This document shows positions 17,785-26,569 of a stretch of DNA of 64,000 bases, in pieces. The translations under genes and the position numbers were made by a program. Source of the DNA: Pseudomonadales bacterium. GTDB lineage: Bacteria > Pseudomonadota > Gammaproteobacteria > Pseudomonadales > UBA7239. Under the pieces are notes generated by a model. The model saw only the letters and a list, made by a program, of their open reading frames with translations. It made no database searches and was not told the origin of the DNA. The stretch lies in NCBI GenBank assembly GCA_041395665.1, contig JAWLAB010000008.1, positions 25,672 to 89,671 on the forward strand, given 5' to 3'. The stretch's first letter is position 1. Each line of letters begins with the position of its first letter.

Positions 17785-19137
17785 ATGACGAGCACTGAGC
17801 ACATTTTCAGCGTCACCGAGCTGAACCGCCGCGCGCGTCAATTATTGGAAACACATTTAGCCACTGTATGGGTGCGCGGTGAAATTTCCAACCTCGCCAT
17901 ACCTTCTTCCGGTCACTGGTACTTCACGCTCAAAGATGACAAAGCGCAAGTGCGCTGCGCGATGTTTCGCGGTCAAAACGCTTTACTGCGCTTTAAACCC
18001 GAACACGGCATGCAAGTAATTGCGCGCGGACGCGTCGGGTTGTACGAAGGCCGCGGCGACTACCAATTAGTCGTCGAAGGTTTACAGCTGGAAGGCGCAG
18101 GAAATTTGCAGTTGGCGTTTGAACAACTCAAAAGCAAGTTAGAAGCAGAAGGCTTGTTCGATGAAGATTTTAAACAAGCACTGCCTGACATCCCGCAGCA
18201 TATTGCCATCATCACTTCACCAACGGGCGCAGCGATTCAAGACATCGTTTCTGTTTTTAAGCGCCGTTTTCCTGCTGCGCTGCTGAGTATTTTTCCTGTG
18301 CCTGTGCAAGGTGCTGATGCTGCGCCGGCAATTGTGAAAGCAATACAACTCGCCAACACGCAGCACGATATTGACGTAATTATTATCGCTAGAGGTGGTG
18401 GCTCACTGGAAGATTTATGGGCATTCAACGAAGAAATAGTCGCGCGCGCTATTTTTTCCAGTGAAATTCCTATCATCAGCGCTGTAGGACACGAAACCGA
18501 TTTCACGATTGGTGATTTTGTTGCCGATGCTCGTGCACCGACACCCTCTGCTGCGGCAGAAATGCTGTCGCCCGACATCAACGATTTTTTTGCACTGCTA
18601 TCGCACTACACTTCCCTGTTTCAAAAACAGTTGCAGCAGACGATTGCTCAACAGCGTCAACAACTGCTACATCTCATTAAACGCCTGCGTCATCCGGGGC
18701 AAATTCTGCGCGAGCAGCAGCAAAAGCTGGATCACTTAGAGTGGCGGTTGCTACAAGCACCTATTTCCCAACACATCAAACTTACACAGCGACTTCACCA
18801 AGCTGCACAAACGCTACAACAACATAACCCTGCACAACAGGTACAAGCCTCTCATTTTCAATTAGAGCGTTTGCAAACGCGCTTGCTCAATGCTACGCGC
18901 TCACACCTCATGCAACAGCAACAAGCACTAGCACGATGCGCCACAGCACTAGACAACCTCAGCCCACTCAACACTCTTAAACGCGGCTATACCATTGCTA
19001 CTACAAATGACGGGCAAGTGCTGACACATATCGACCAAGTACACGCCAATATGGCTTTTGATTTACAATTGCAGGGAGGGGCGCTGCAAGCCACGGTGCG
19101 AAGCATCCACCGCAAAAGCATTGACCGCCATCAATAA
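17785..19137 (+). CDS. xseA: Exodeoxyribonuclease VII large subunit
   Basis: Large subunit of exonuclease VII, which degrades single-stranded DNA. 450 residues: N-terminal OB fold (FSVTELNRRARQLLE, VRGEISNL, GHWYFTLKDD), catalytic domain (ITSPTGAAIQDI, FPVPVQG, IARGGGSLEDLWAFNEE, AVGHETDFTIGDFVAD), and a long Gln-rich coiled coil (about 270-400). The ATG follows the DUF1653 stop with no gap. The small subunit xseB is not in the window. Confidence 0.95.
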   Translation: MTSTEHIFSVTELNRRARQLLETHLATVWVRGEISNLAIPSSGHWYFTLKDDKAQVRCAMFRGQNALLRFKPEHGMQVIARGRVGLYEGRGDYQLVVEGLQLEGAGNLQLAFEQLKSKLEAEGLFDEDFKQALPDIPQHIAIITSPTGAAIQDIVSVFKRRFPAALLSIFPVPVQGADAAPAIVKAIQLANTQHDIDVIIIARGGGSLEDLWAFNEEIVARAIFSSEIPIISAVGHETDFTIGDFVADARAPTPSAAAEMLSPDINDFFALLSHYTSLFQKQLQQTIAQQRQQLLHLIKRLRHPGQILREQQQKLDHLEWRLLQAPISQHIKLTQRLHQAAQTLQQHNPAQQVQASHFQLERLQTRLLNATRSHLMQQQQALARCATALDNLSPLNTLKRGYTIATTNDGQVLTHIDQVHANMAFDLQLQGGALQATVRSIHRKSIDRHQ

Positions 19138-19194
19138 TTCCCTGCTCTTTGTTGTATAGCATCTCGTCTGTATTTTTATTGGTAGGAGAACAAC

Positions 19195-19320
19195 ATGGAA
19201 AACCCCAATTCATATTGGCAAGCTGATGACAAATCCTCTGCCACTAAAGTTATCGGCATGATCGTGGCGATTGCCGTCATCATGATCGGCGTTGCTGTTG
19301 GTATCGGGTTTGTGCTCTAA
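19195..19320 (+). CDS. Small single-pass membrane protein, 41 residues
   Basis: Short frame with a good ribosome site (GGAG seven bases ahead of ATG 19195). Residues 1-17 are polar (MENPNSYWQADDKSSATK), followed by one hydrophobic helix rich in Ile, Val and Gly to the C-terminal VL. Not recognised as a known family. It lies between xseA and a coiled-coil membrane protein on the same strand. Confidence 0.55.
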   Translation: MENPNSYWQADDKSSATKVIGMIVAIAVIMIGVAVGIGFVL

Positions 19321-19425
19321 CAATTCAATAAAATTATTAGAATAAAACCACCACCACCTACATTACTGCATTTATTGGGCTTGGCTGGCTACTACAAAAA
19401 ATTACCACTCCTATCGGCATATGGG

Positions 19426-19453
19426 TTGATCGCTCACGCTAGACATTTACAAT
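19426..19453 (+). promoter_or_regulatory. Putative promoter for the coiled-coil membrane gene
   Basis: TTGATC (19426-19431), 16-base spacer, TACAAT (19448-19453), about 40 bases before ATG 19494. Pattern match only. Confidence 0.5.
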
Positions 19454-19493
19454 CAGGAGCCTCTACTCCCATATATAGCAGCTCCCACTCCCC

Positions 19494-20333
19494 ATGCCCA
19501 GAAACGAAGACGATATTTTTGATAGCCACGCGATTATTCCTGATACCGAAGATCGCTTAGCGAGAAATTCATCTGCCAAACCAGCTGCTGCCATGCGCAC
19601 GGCAGAAAAGAAAAAAATCACAGCAAACACTGCGCCGAACAGCCGTTTTACGCATTTCCTTTTGCTGATTATTTTAGGAGTTATGCTGCTGATCAGTGGC
19701 TTTCTACACTACCGCATCACTCAACAAACAGATGCCAGCAATAAGCTACAAACACGCCTTGAAACCTTGGAATCACAGCTCGGTATCAGCATCACCGATA
19801 ACAAGAAAACTGGCGACACCATGGGAGATAAGATCAATAAATTAGATGCGCGTTTGAACTCTGCCAACAAAGAGATCAACCAACTAACAGCGACGCTCAA
19901 CGACAAAACCAAGAAAGCATTAGATACTCAAGAAAAATCGCTCAACACTTTACAGGCCAATCTAGCAGAACTGAAAAAATCCCTCGCGCAGACCGATAAA
20001 CAGAATGGAGAAGTTGCAAAACTCGCGAGCGATAGCAAGCAAACCGCTGACCGTGCCACGGCCTCACTCACTGCATTAAACAGCGCCGTAACAGCCTTAC
20101 AACAACGCGTGGCACAGGGCGATCCCGCTGCGCGCGATGCTGGAAGACAAGCCACGATGGCACTGGAGCAAAACGATCAGTTACAAAAGAAATTAGGATA
20201 GCCTGAACAAGCGCATTGCTGACCAAGAAGAAGCGTTGCGTAGCATCGATAGTTTTCGCCGCGTAGCGTGAACAGCGACCTCAACAAACTAAAACAAGAT
20301 CGTGCACAGAGTAACGCGATCCCTATGCAATAA
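19494..20333 (+). pseudogene. Membrane-anchored coiled-coil protein, frameshifted near its end
   Basis: Unrecognised protein with a polar ~60-residue N-terminus, one membrane helix (about 55-75, FLLLIILGVMLLISGFL), and a long Ala/Gln/Lys-rich coiled coil in the periplasm. The uninterrupted frame ends at 20201 after QLQKKLG. Removing one G near 20196 continues the coil as DSLNKRIADQEEALRSIDSF, and adding one base near 20263-20268 returns to the first frame as NSDLNKLKQDRAQSNAIPMQ, ending at TAA 20333. The restored protein is ~279 residues. The truncated 235-residue form could still be stable. Role unknown; the layout resembles envelope scaffold or septation-type coiled coils only in shape. Confidence 0.6.
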
Positions 20334-20364
20334 TCGTCTTCCCACCATAACCGAGGGCTCCATT

Positions 20365-20554
20365 GTGAAAATCCATCAATTAATTGCTATTGCACTTCTT
20401 TCACTCTTTGCATCAGCAAGCTTTTGCCGATGAATGCAGCACTACCTGCGACAGCGAATACCAAGAATGTAAAACCGTGGCAGACCGCGACAGCAAACAA
20501 GCTTGTGAAGACGATGCCCAGCAGTGCAAGAACGACTGTAGCAAACCACAGTAA
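20365..20554 (+). pseudogene. Small secreted six-cysteine protein, one-base frameshift
   Basis: From GTG 20365 (GAGGG seven bases ahead) a signal peptide MKIHQLIAIALLSLFASASF is followed by a stop, but dropping one T from the TTTT run at 20422-20425 gives a cleavage site and a 42-residue mature acidic peptide ADECSTTCDSEYQEC... ending NDCSKPQ at 20554. The six Cys have spacings 3-6-11-6-3, a mirror-symmetric pattern suggesting a disulfide-stapled helical hairpin. The precise join of signal peptide to mature start argues that the frameshift is recent or a sequence error. Family not recognised. Confidence 0.55.
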
Positions 20555-20588
20555 CTCCCCCTCTTTTCTCACTCCTTTGCCCCTTTGG

Positions 20589-20617
20589 TTTACCCACCGG
20601 AGGGGCAGCCTTATAAT
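20589..20617 (+). promoter_or_regulatory. Putative promoter for guaBA
   Basis: TTTACC (20589-20594), 17-base spacer, TATAAT (20612-20617), giving a short leader of about 30 bases before the guaB ATG. Confidence 0.6.
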
Positions 20618-20652
20618 TCGCGCCCTCCCACTTCTTCTTATGCCGAGTTTTT

Positions 20653-22122
20653 ATGCTGCGAATTGATCACGAAGCTTTGACATTTGACGATGTGCTATTG
20701 ATACCAGACTACTCTGAAGTCGTCTCCAAGGATGTCTGCCTCAAAACGGCGCTAACGCGCTCTATCAGCCTAAACATTCCACTAGTCTCTGCCGCAATGG
20801 ACACTGTCACCGAGGCTCGTTTAGCCATCGCTATGGCGCAACAAGGCGGCATAGGCATCATTCACAAAAACATGACTGCAGCAGAACAGGCTGCGCAAGT
20901 GTTGCAAGTCAAGCGCTTTGAAAGCGGCGTCGTCAAAGACCCTATCACCATTGAGTCAACAGCAAGTGTGCGCGAATTGGTCGCGCTAACAAAAGAAAAC
21001 CGTATCTCCGGCGTGCCTGTCATGCAGGATGGCAAACTGGTCGGCATCGTCACCAGTCGCGATGTGCGATTTGAACCCCAGTTAGATGCATCCGTTTCCA
21101 GCATCATGACGCCCAAAGAACGCCTCGTGACTGTCAAAGAAGGCGCTTCCGCTGAGACGGTGAAAGAACTGTTGCACCGCCATCGCATTGAAAAAATTCT
21201 TGTAGTCAATGATGCCTTTGATCTACGCGGCATGATCACGGTAAAAGACTTCAACAAATCGGAAACCTTCCCCTACGCCTGCAAAGACGACCAAGGTCGC
21301 CTGCGCGTAGGCGCATCTGTCGGCGTAGGCGGCGATACCGATCAACGCGTTGATGCGCTAATTGCGGCAGGTGTAGATGTTTTAGTTGTCGACACTGCGC
21401 ACGGCCACTCCAAAAATGTGCTGGGTCGCGTACAGTGGATCAAGCAGCACTACCCACAGGTGCAAGTGATCGGTGGCAACATCGCCACTGGCGAGGCGGC
21501 ACTAGCGCTGGTGAAAGCAGGCGCAGACGGTGTGAAAGTTGGCATCGGCCCTGGCTCCATCTGTACCACGCGCATCGTCACCGGTATCGGCGTGCCACAA
21601 ATTAGCGCTATCGCCAATGTCGCTGCCGCGCTGAAAGAGACTGACGTTCCTCTTATCGCTGACGGCGGTATTCGTTTTTCAGGCGATGTCGCCAAGGCTG
21701 TCGCTGCGGGCGCGCACTCCATCATGATGGGCAGCATGTTTGCTGGCACCGAAGAAGCACCCGGTGAAATTGAGTTGTACCAAGGGCGCTCCTACAAGTC
21801 TTATCGCGGCATGGGTTCACTCGGTGCGATGGCCCAGTCACAAGGCTCTTCTGATCGCTATTTCCAAGATGCCAGTCAAGGCGCGGAAAAACTCGTGCCA
21901 GAAGGCATTGAGGGACGCGTGCCATATAAGGGCACAGTTTCAGCCATCATCCATCAAATGATGGGCGGCTTGCGCTCTGCCATGGGTTACACCGGCAGCA
22001 TCAACATCCCAGCCATGCGCACAAAAACGCGTTTTGTGCGCGTGACGAGTGCCGGTATGAATGAATCACATGTGCACGACGTATCCATCACCAAAGAAGC
22101 GCCCAACTATCCCGTTCGCTAA
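20653..22122 (+). CDS. guaB: IMP dehydrogenase
   Basis: Oxidises IMP to XMP with NAD, the committed step to GMP. 489 residues: TIM barrel interrupted by two CBS domains (about 95-205), catalytic Cys304 in GPGSICTTR, the GGNIATG and GMGSLGAM loops, and the flap region with GRVPYKG. Standard length. Followed 15 bases later by guaA in the normal guaBA operon. Confidence 0.98.
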   Translation: MLRIDHEALTFDDVLLIPDYSEVVSKDVCLKTALTRSISLNIPLVSAAMDTVTEARLAIAMAQQGGIGIIHKNMTAAEQAAQVLQVKRFESGVVKDPITIESTASVRELVALTKENRISGVPVMQDGKLVGIVTSRDVRFEPQLDASVSSIMTPKERLVTVKEGASAETVKELLHRHRIEKILVVNDAFDLRGMITVKDFNKSETFPYACKDDQGRLRVGASVGVGGDTDQRVDALIAAGVDVLVVDTAHGHSKNVLGRVQWIKQHYPQVQVIGGNIATGEAALALVKAGADGVKVGIGPGSICTTRIVTGIGVPQISAIANVAAALKETDVPLIADGGIRFSGDVAKAVAAGAHSIMMGSMFAGTEEAPGEIELYQGRSYKSYRGMGSLGAMAQSQGSSDRYFQDASQGAEKLVPEGIEGRVPYKGTVSAIIHQMMGGLRSAMGYTGSINIPAMRTKTRFVRVTSAGMNESHVHDVSITKEAPNYPVR

Positions 22123-22137
22123 TCAGATTTTTGCCAC

Positions 22138-23697
22138 ATGAAAAACATTCACGCCCATAAAATTCTAATTTTGGATTTTGGCTCGCAATACACACAATTA
22201 ATTGCGCGACGCATTCGTGAAGCTGGCGTTTACTGCGAAATCTACGCATGGGATTGCCCTCCCGACGCTATCAAAGAATTTACACCGCGCGGCATTATTT
22301 TGTCTGGCGGCCCTGAATCGGTTACTGACAATCAAGGCCCGAGAGCTGCGTCGATTATTTTTGAATTAGGTGTTCCTGTACTCGGTATCTGTTACGGCAT
22401 GCAAACCATGGCCGAGCAATTTGGCGGCAAAGTGGAAAGCTCTTCATTGCGCGAGTTCGGTTACGCGCAAGTTCAAGTACATGGCGATTCTTTGTTACTG
22501 CGCAATATTGCTGATATCGAAAATGAACAAGGCCGCTTTCTCGATGTTTGGATGAGTCACGGTGACAAAGTGACAGCAATACCAGACGGATTTCAACTCA
22601 TGGCATCAACGCCGAGCTGCCCTGTCGCCGGTATATACTCCAACGAAAAGCGTTTTTACGCGCTGCAATTTCACCCAGAAGTCACGCACACAAAGCAAGG
22701 ACAACATATTTTTTCAAATTTTGCTTTAGAAATTTGCCAGTGCGAACCACTGTGGAACGCCAGCAACATTGTTAACGACGCCATTGAAACTGTTCGCCAA
22801 CAAGTTGGCAAAGACAAAGTTTTATTGGGGTTGTCTGGTGGCGTTGACTCTTCTGTTGTCGCGGCATTGCTGCATCGCGCCATTGGCGATCAATTAACTT
22901 GCGTTTTCGTGGACAACGGTTTGCTGCGCAAGAGCGAAGGCGATCAAGTGATGGCGATGTTTGCTCAACACATGGGCATCAAAGTAATTCGCGCCAACGC
23001 AGAAAATATTTTTCTCAGTAAGCTGTCTGGTATTAATGACCCAGAACAAAAACGAAAAATTATCGGCAACACCTTTATCGAAATTTTTGATGCTGAAGCC
23101 ACAAAACTGGACGGCGTAAAGTGGTTGGCACAAGGCACTATCTATCCCGATGTTATCGAATCTGCTGCCAGCAAACACGGCAAAGCGCATGTCATCAAAT
23201 CACACCACAATGTCGGCGGGCTGCCGGAAGACATGCAATTTTCTTTGATTGAGCCACTGCGTGAATTGTTCAAAGACGAAGTACGCAAAATTGGCTTAGA
23301 ACTCGGCTTGCCTTACGACATGGTGTATCGCCATCCCTTCCCCGGCCCAGGCTTAGGTGTGCGCATACTCGGTGAAGTTAAAAAAGAATACGCCGATATC
23401 CTACGAGATGCCGATGCTATTTTTATCGAAGAACTACATAAAGCAAATTGGTATCACAAAGTCAGCCAAGCCTTTGCTGTTTTCCTGCCAGTTAAGTCCG
23501 TTGGCGTGGTTGGTGACGGCCGTCGCTATGAATATGTCATTGCACTGCGCGCAGTTGAAACCATCGATTTTATGACAGCGCGTTGGGCACACCTGCCCTA
23601 TGAATTACTGGAAAAAGTCTCAGGCAGAATCATCAACGAAATCAGCGGCATTTCGCGTGTCACTTATGATGTTTCCTCCAAACCCCGCCACTATTGA
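22138..23697 (+). CDS. guaA: GMP synthase (glutamine-hydrolysing)
   Basis: Converts XMP to GMP with glutamine and ATP. 519 residues: class I amidotransferase domain with nucleophile Cys85 (GICYGMQ) and His-Glu in FHPEVTH; ATP pyrophosphatase domain with PP-loop GLSGGVDSS near residue 227; C-terminal dimerisation domain ending SKPRHY. No anomalies. Ends ahead of a bidirectional terminator. Confidence 0.98.
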   Translation: MKNIHAHKILILDFGSQYTQLIARRIREAGVYCEIYAWDCPPDAIKEFTPRGIILSGGPESVTDNQGPRAASIIFELGVPVLGICYGMQTMAEQFGGKVESSSLREFGYAQVQVHGDSLLLRNIADIENEQGRFLDVWMSHGDKVTAIPDGFQLMASTPSCPVAGIYSNEKRFYALQFHPEVTHTKQGQHIFSNFALEICQCEPLWNASNIVNDAIETVRQQVGKDKVLLGLSGGVDSSVVAALLHRAIGDQLTCVFVDNGLLRKSEGDQVMAMFAQHMGIKVIRANAENIFLSKLSGINDPEQKRKIIGNTFIEIFDAEATKLDGVKWLAQGTIYPDVIESAASKHGKAHVIKSHHNVGGLPEDMQFSLIEPLRELFKDEVRKIGLELGLPYDMVYRHPFPGPGLGVRILGEVKKEYADILRDADAIFIEELHKANWYHKVSQAFAVFLPVKSVGVVGDGRRYEYVIALRAVETIDFMTARWAHLPYELLEKVSGRIINEISGISRVTYDVSSKPRHY

Positions 23698-23762
23698 GTG
23701 GGAATAACTGCCCGCACTGAGGAGGTTACAACAATAACTTCGCGAGTAAATTCAAGGCAATA

Positions 23763-23787
23763 AAAAAGGAGGTTAAACCTCCTTTTT
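23763..23787. terminator. Bidirectional intrinsic terminator
   Basis: Perfect 10-bp stem AAAAAGGAGG / CCTCCTTTTT with a 5-base loop TTAAA, giving a T tract in both directions. It serves the convergent guaA (+) and the DUF1302 gene (-). Confidence 0.9.
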
Positions 23788-23807
23788 ATTCAACTCAAGC
23801 AACACAC

Positions 23808-25610
23808 TTAGAAAGTGTATTTCACATTGAGTGAGATATAGTCACGATCTACCCACAAATTGTTCGGACCTGAGTAGTCACTGTAATAAGCAGAAAATTT
23901 CCAGTTCTCTAAGTAAGTCAGCTCTGCACCAACGCTCCACCACAAATTCTGTTCGTTGTAGGCAAATGTAGAGAAGCTCCCTTCGATACCGTAGTTTACG
24001 AAGAAAGGGATAACCAAATCAGCACCTTCGAATACATTCTTGTACTCAGGCATAAACTGCATACTCATGCCGTAGCCAGATTTAGTAAATGCACCCAAAT
24101 GCGCAAACTGCAGATCGTCATCCTCATACCCACCAACAACCCAGCCCCCCAATTCGCCTACCAGCGTTGCGGTATCCCACAGCGCACTAGGCTGCAGCAT
24201 ATATGTACCACCGATATTGAAACTGTGAATTTCAGCGCGGCGAGGCCAACTAAATGCAGCCGTATTTGCTACAACATTGGCAGCAGGATAACCTTTGGGC
24301 CATACACCAAAGCCGTTAGCGGCATAGTAGCTTGGGTCTTTACAGTGAGCGCGCATTAAATCTTTCGCCTCACACGCTGGTACGAGAGGCGCATTGGCGC
24401 GATAAGCATATTCAGCCCCAACCTGCACACCACCAATGACCGTGTTCATAGAAAGGCCGTACATACGAATGTTGTCAAAATAGTTAATGCCGTAAGGAGC
24501 GTTACCACTCGGTAAATTATTTTCAGGCAAAGTAGCTAACTCTTTAGGAGAAAGTATGGAAGCAGAGCCGTTCCCCGCCCAGAACATTGGATATTTATCA
24601 CTATAATTGACTATGTAAAAACCAAGTTCCGTGCCATCAGCAAGAGCCTGTCTTACCGCCAAACCAAATTGTTTATTGTTATTAGGGTGATGCTCGACGC
24701 GTTCAAAGCCTGCCCCTCCAACTTGTGGTAGCGCAATAAATCTATCGCCGTCAATAAAGTCTTGCATAGAGAAGAACGAACCCGTTGGAAACAAGGTCGA
24801 CTTAATCCATTCATACTGCCAATACGCCTCAATGGTTGTTGAATCCGTTGCTGAAAACGATCCGTAAACGGCGCCTGTCGGCAAAAATACTTCTTTTAAC
24901 TCAACACCAGGCACGGTTGCTGCGGCAGAATCCACGCGGTTTTGGGCAAAGGCAATGCCACCCTGCAGCATCAGCGCCTCACCCCAAGTTACTACTTGGC
25001 GACCAACACGAACATCTAAGCTGCGGCCAGCAATATCAAATGAACCATAGAGGTAGGCATCTAAGAAACGCGCTTTGTAGCCCATGGTGTGCTTGTATTC
25101 TTCATCCCACCAATGATCGACATTGTTGATCTTATCTGCGGCAAGCTGGTTGTTGCTTCCAGCTGCTCCAACATAGGGTGCCAAATATTTGTCGGACCAG
25201 CTAGGGCGATCAAACGGTACAGAATCATAAAAAATCTGCGGACGCAAAAAGAGCCCTACATTTTTATAAGAAATATTGATATCAGAAAGAATACCTACAC
25301 GATTAGAAACAGTGTCCCATTTATCGTAGTTACGCGTGCCATCATCAGAGTTCATGCGTTGTACATATTCTTTAAAAGCCTTTGAGTCAGGGTTTGCCAT
25401 GGCAAACTTTCGATCAATGTGTCCACCCAACAGGTTTTTATCGCGACCCTCTACTCGCCATTGACGACCGTAAGTAATGGTTGTATCCAAGTTGACTTTT
25501 AGTTCGTCTGATACTTCAAACTCAAGTGCATGAGTTTGCACCGATAGAGGCAGCAACCCAGCAACAACTATTGCTTTTGCCAACCCGCTGAATCGATTTT
25601 TTATTTTCAT
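23808..25610 (-). CDS. DUF1302 family outer-membrane protein
   Basis: 600-residue secreted protein: signal peptide MKIKNRFSGLAKAIVVAGLL..HA, many alternating beta-strand segments, and a terminal Phe (NVKYTF) typical of outer-membrane barrels. Matches DUF1302 by length and by motifs such as GRQVVTWGEALMLQGGIAFAQNRVD. The family commonly occurs with DUF1329, YCF48-type and RND proteins in loci for hydrophobic compounds, including steroid catabolism. Start ATG 25610 has GGAG five bases upstream; an ATG at 25625 would place the ribosome site inside the gene. It faces away from the response regulator across a 317-bp gap, with no strong core promoter, so activator-dependent expression is plausible. 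Confidence 0.8.
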   Translation of the reverse strand: MKIKNRFSGLAKAIVVAGLLPLSVQTHALEFEVSDELKVNLDTTITYGRQWRVEGRDKNLLGGHIDRKFAMANPDSKAFKEYVQRMNSDDGTRNYDKWDTVSNRVGILSDINISYKNVGLFLRPQIFYDSVPFDRPSWSDKYLAPYVGAAGSNNQLAADKINNVDHWWDEEYKHTMGYKARFLDAYLYGSFDIAGRSLDVRVGRQVVTWGEALMLQGGIAFAQNRVDSAAATVPGVELKEVFLPTGAVYGSFSATDSTTIEAYWQYEWIKSTLFPTGSFFSMQDFIDGDRFIALPQVGGAGFERVEHHPNNNKQFGLAVRQALADGTELGFYIVNYSDKYPMFWAGNGSASILSPKELATLPENNLPSGNAPYGINYFDNIRMYGLSMNTVIGGVQVGAEYAYRANAPLVPACEAKDLMRAHCKDPSYYAANGFGVWPKGYPAANVVANTAAFSWPRRAEIHSFNIGGTYMLQPSALWDTATLVGELGGWVVGGYEDDDLQFAHLGAFTKSGYGMSMQFMPEYKNVFEGADLVIPFFVNYGIEGSFSTFAYNEQNLWWSVGAELTYLENWKFSAYYSDYSGPNNLWVDRDYISLNVKYTF

Positions 25611-25927
25611 CTTTTCTCCACCCATGTTGATGTTTTTTTGTTATACCGCGCGCCACAAAAATTCCATGGCACATAGAAAGACTCACGGTGCGGGATTAAG
25701 CCAGAAAAAACTGTAAAGTGCAAAGTAAAATTTCCTTATTTTTTAATAACTCAGCCAACTTTCCTCTCCTTTTGCGTTAATACAAGAAAAACTGTTACCG
25801 ATGGTTACAAATTGATTAGGGAATTGTAGGAATTACCCTGCGCGATGAGTCTGTATACCTTTAGAGCAAGGGCGTTCACGGCTTTTTTGTTATGATGGCA
25901 GCTCCTTGCAAATCAGTACTCCGCACC
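25611..25927. promoter_or_regulatory. Divergent control region between DUF1302 gene and response regulator
   Basis: 317 bases without a gene. It holds a direct repeat GTTACcgatgGTTAC (25795-25806 region) and a close pair GGAATTgta-GGAATTacc (about 25820-25837), candidate binding half-sites. A TATAAC lies ahead of the DUF1302 start. No convincing -35 is visible on either strand. Assignment as operator is inference. Confidence 0.35.
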
Positions 25928-26566
25928 ATGAGCACCAAAATCGTTATTGCCGATGACCATCCACTTTTCCGCAACGCACTGTGTCAGGCGGTAAAGCAAG
26001 TAGTAAAAGATGCTCAAATACTGGAATGCGACAGCATCGACTCGCTTGAAAGCCTGCTGTCTCAACAAAGCGAAATCGATTTAATTTTGCTGGATTTACG
26101 CATGCCAGGGGCGAATGGCTTTTCTGGTTTAGTGCTTATCCGCGGACAATACCCAGACATTCCCGTTGTCGTGATTTCAGCCAGCGATGACCATGTCATC
26201 GTGCAGCGTGCTATTGAGTACGGCATCTCTGGCTTTATTCCCAAGGCATCGGATCTCAGCCAAATTGCCGCTGCACTGCAGAGTATTTTGGATGGATCAC
26301 TTTGGCTGCCTAGCCAACTACCACAACCTGCTGACAACGCCGAGCGCGAGTTTGCTCAGCGCCTCAAGACGCTGACACCCCAACAACTGCGCGTGTTTAT
26401 GATGTTGACGAAAGGCTTGCTCAACAAACAAATTGCTGGCGAAGTGAATGTTTCAGAAGCCACTGTTCGCACGCACATGACCGCTATTTTCCGCAAGCTG
26501 GGCGTAAGGAATCGCACGCAAGCGGTATTGGCGGCCGGCTACTTAAATATCGAAGAACCCAGCTAA
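25928..26566 (+). CDS. NarL/LuxR-type response regulator (AgmR/ErbR-like)
   Basis: Two-component transcription factor. 212 residues from ATG 25928: receiver domain with acidic pair ADD (residues 8-10) and phosphoacceptor Asp56 (LLDLRMPG), Lys in PKAS, then a LuxR helix-turn-helix (LTPQQLRVFMMLTKGLLNKQIA...VRTHMTAIFRKLGVRNRTQAV). The start matches family N-termini (KIVIADDHPLFR). Resembles regulators of alcohol oxidation loci in Pseudomonas (AgmR/ErbR). Convergent with the hybrid kinase, three bases apart, which is its likely partner. Confidence 0.85.
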   Translation: MSTKIVIADDHPLFRNALCQAVKQVVKDAQILECDSIDSLESLLSQQSEIDLILLDLRMPGANGFSGLVLIRGQYPDIPVVVISASDDHVIVQRAIEYGISGFIPKASDLSQIAAALQSILDGSLWLPSQLPQPADNAEREFAQRLKTLTPQQLRVFMMLTKGLLNKQIAGEVNVSEATVRTHMTAIFRKLGVRNRTQAVLAAGYLNIEEPS

Positions 26567-26569
26567 TTG

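Noticed and set aside
19375..19560. 61-codon frame upstream of the coiled-coil gene
   Set aside because: Covers the putative promoter, overlaps the better coding frame, and has no ribosome site or protein-like composition.
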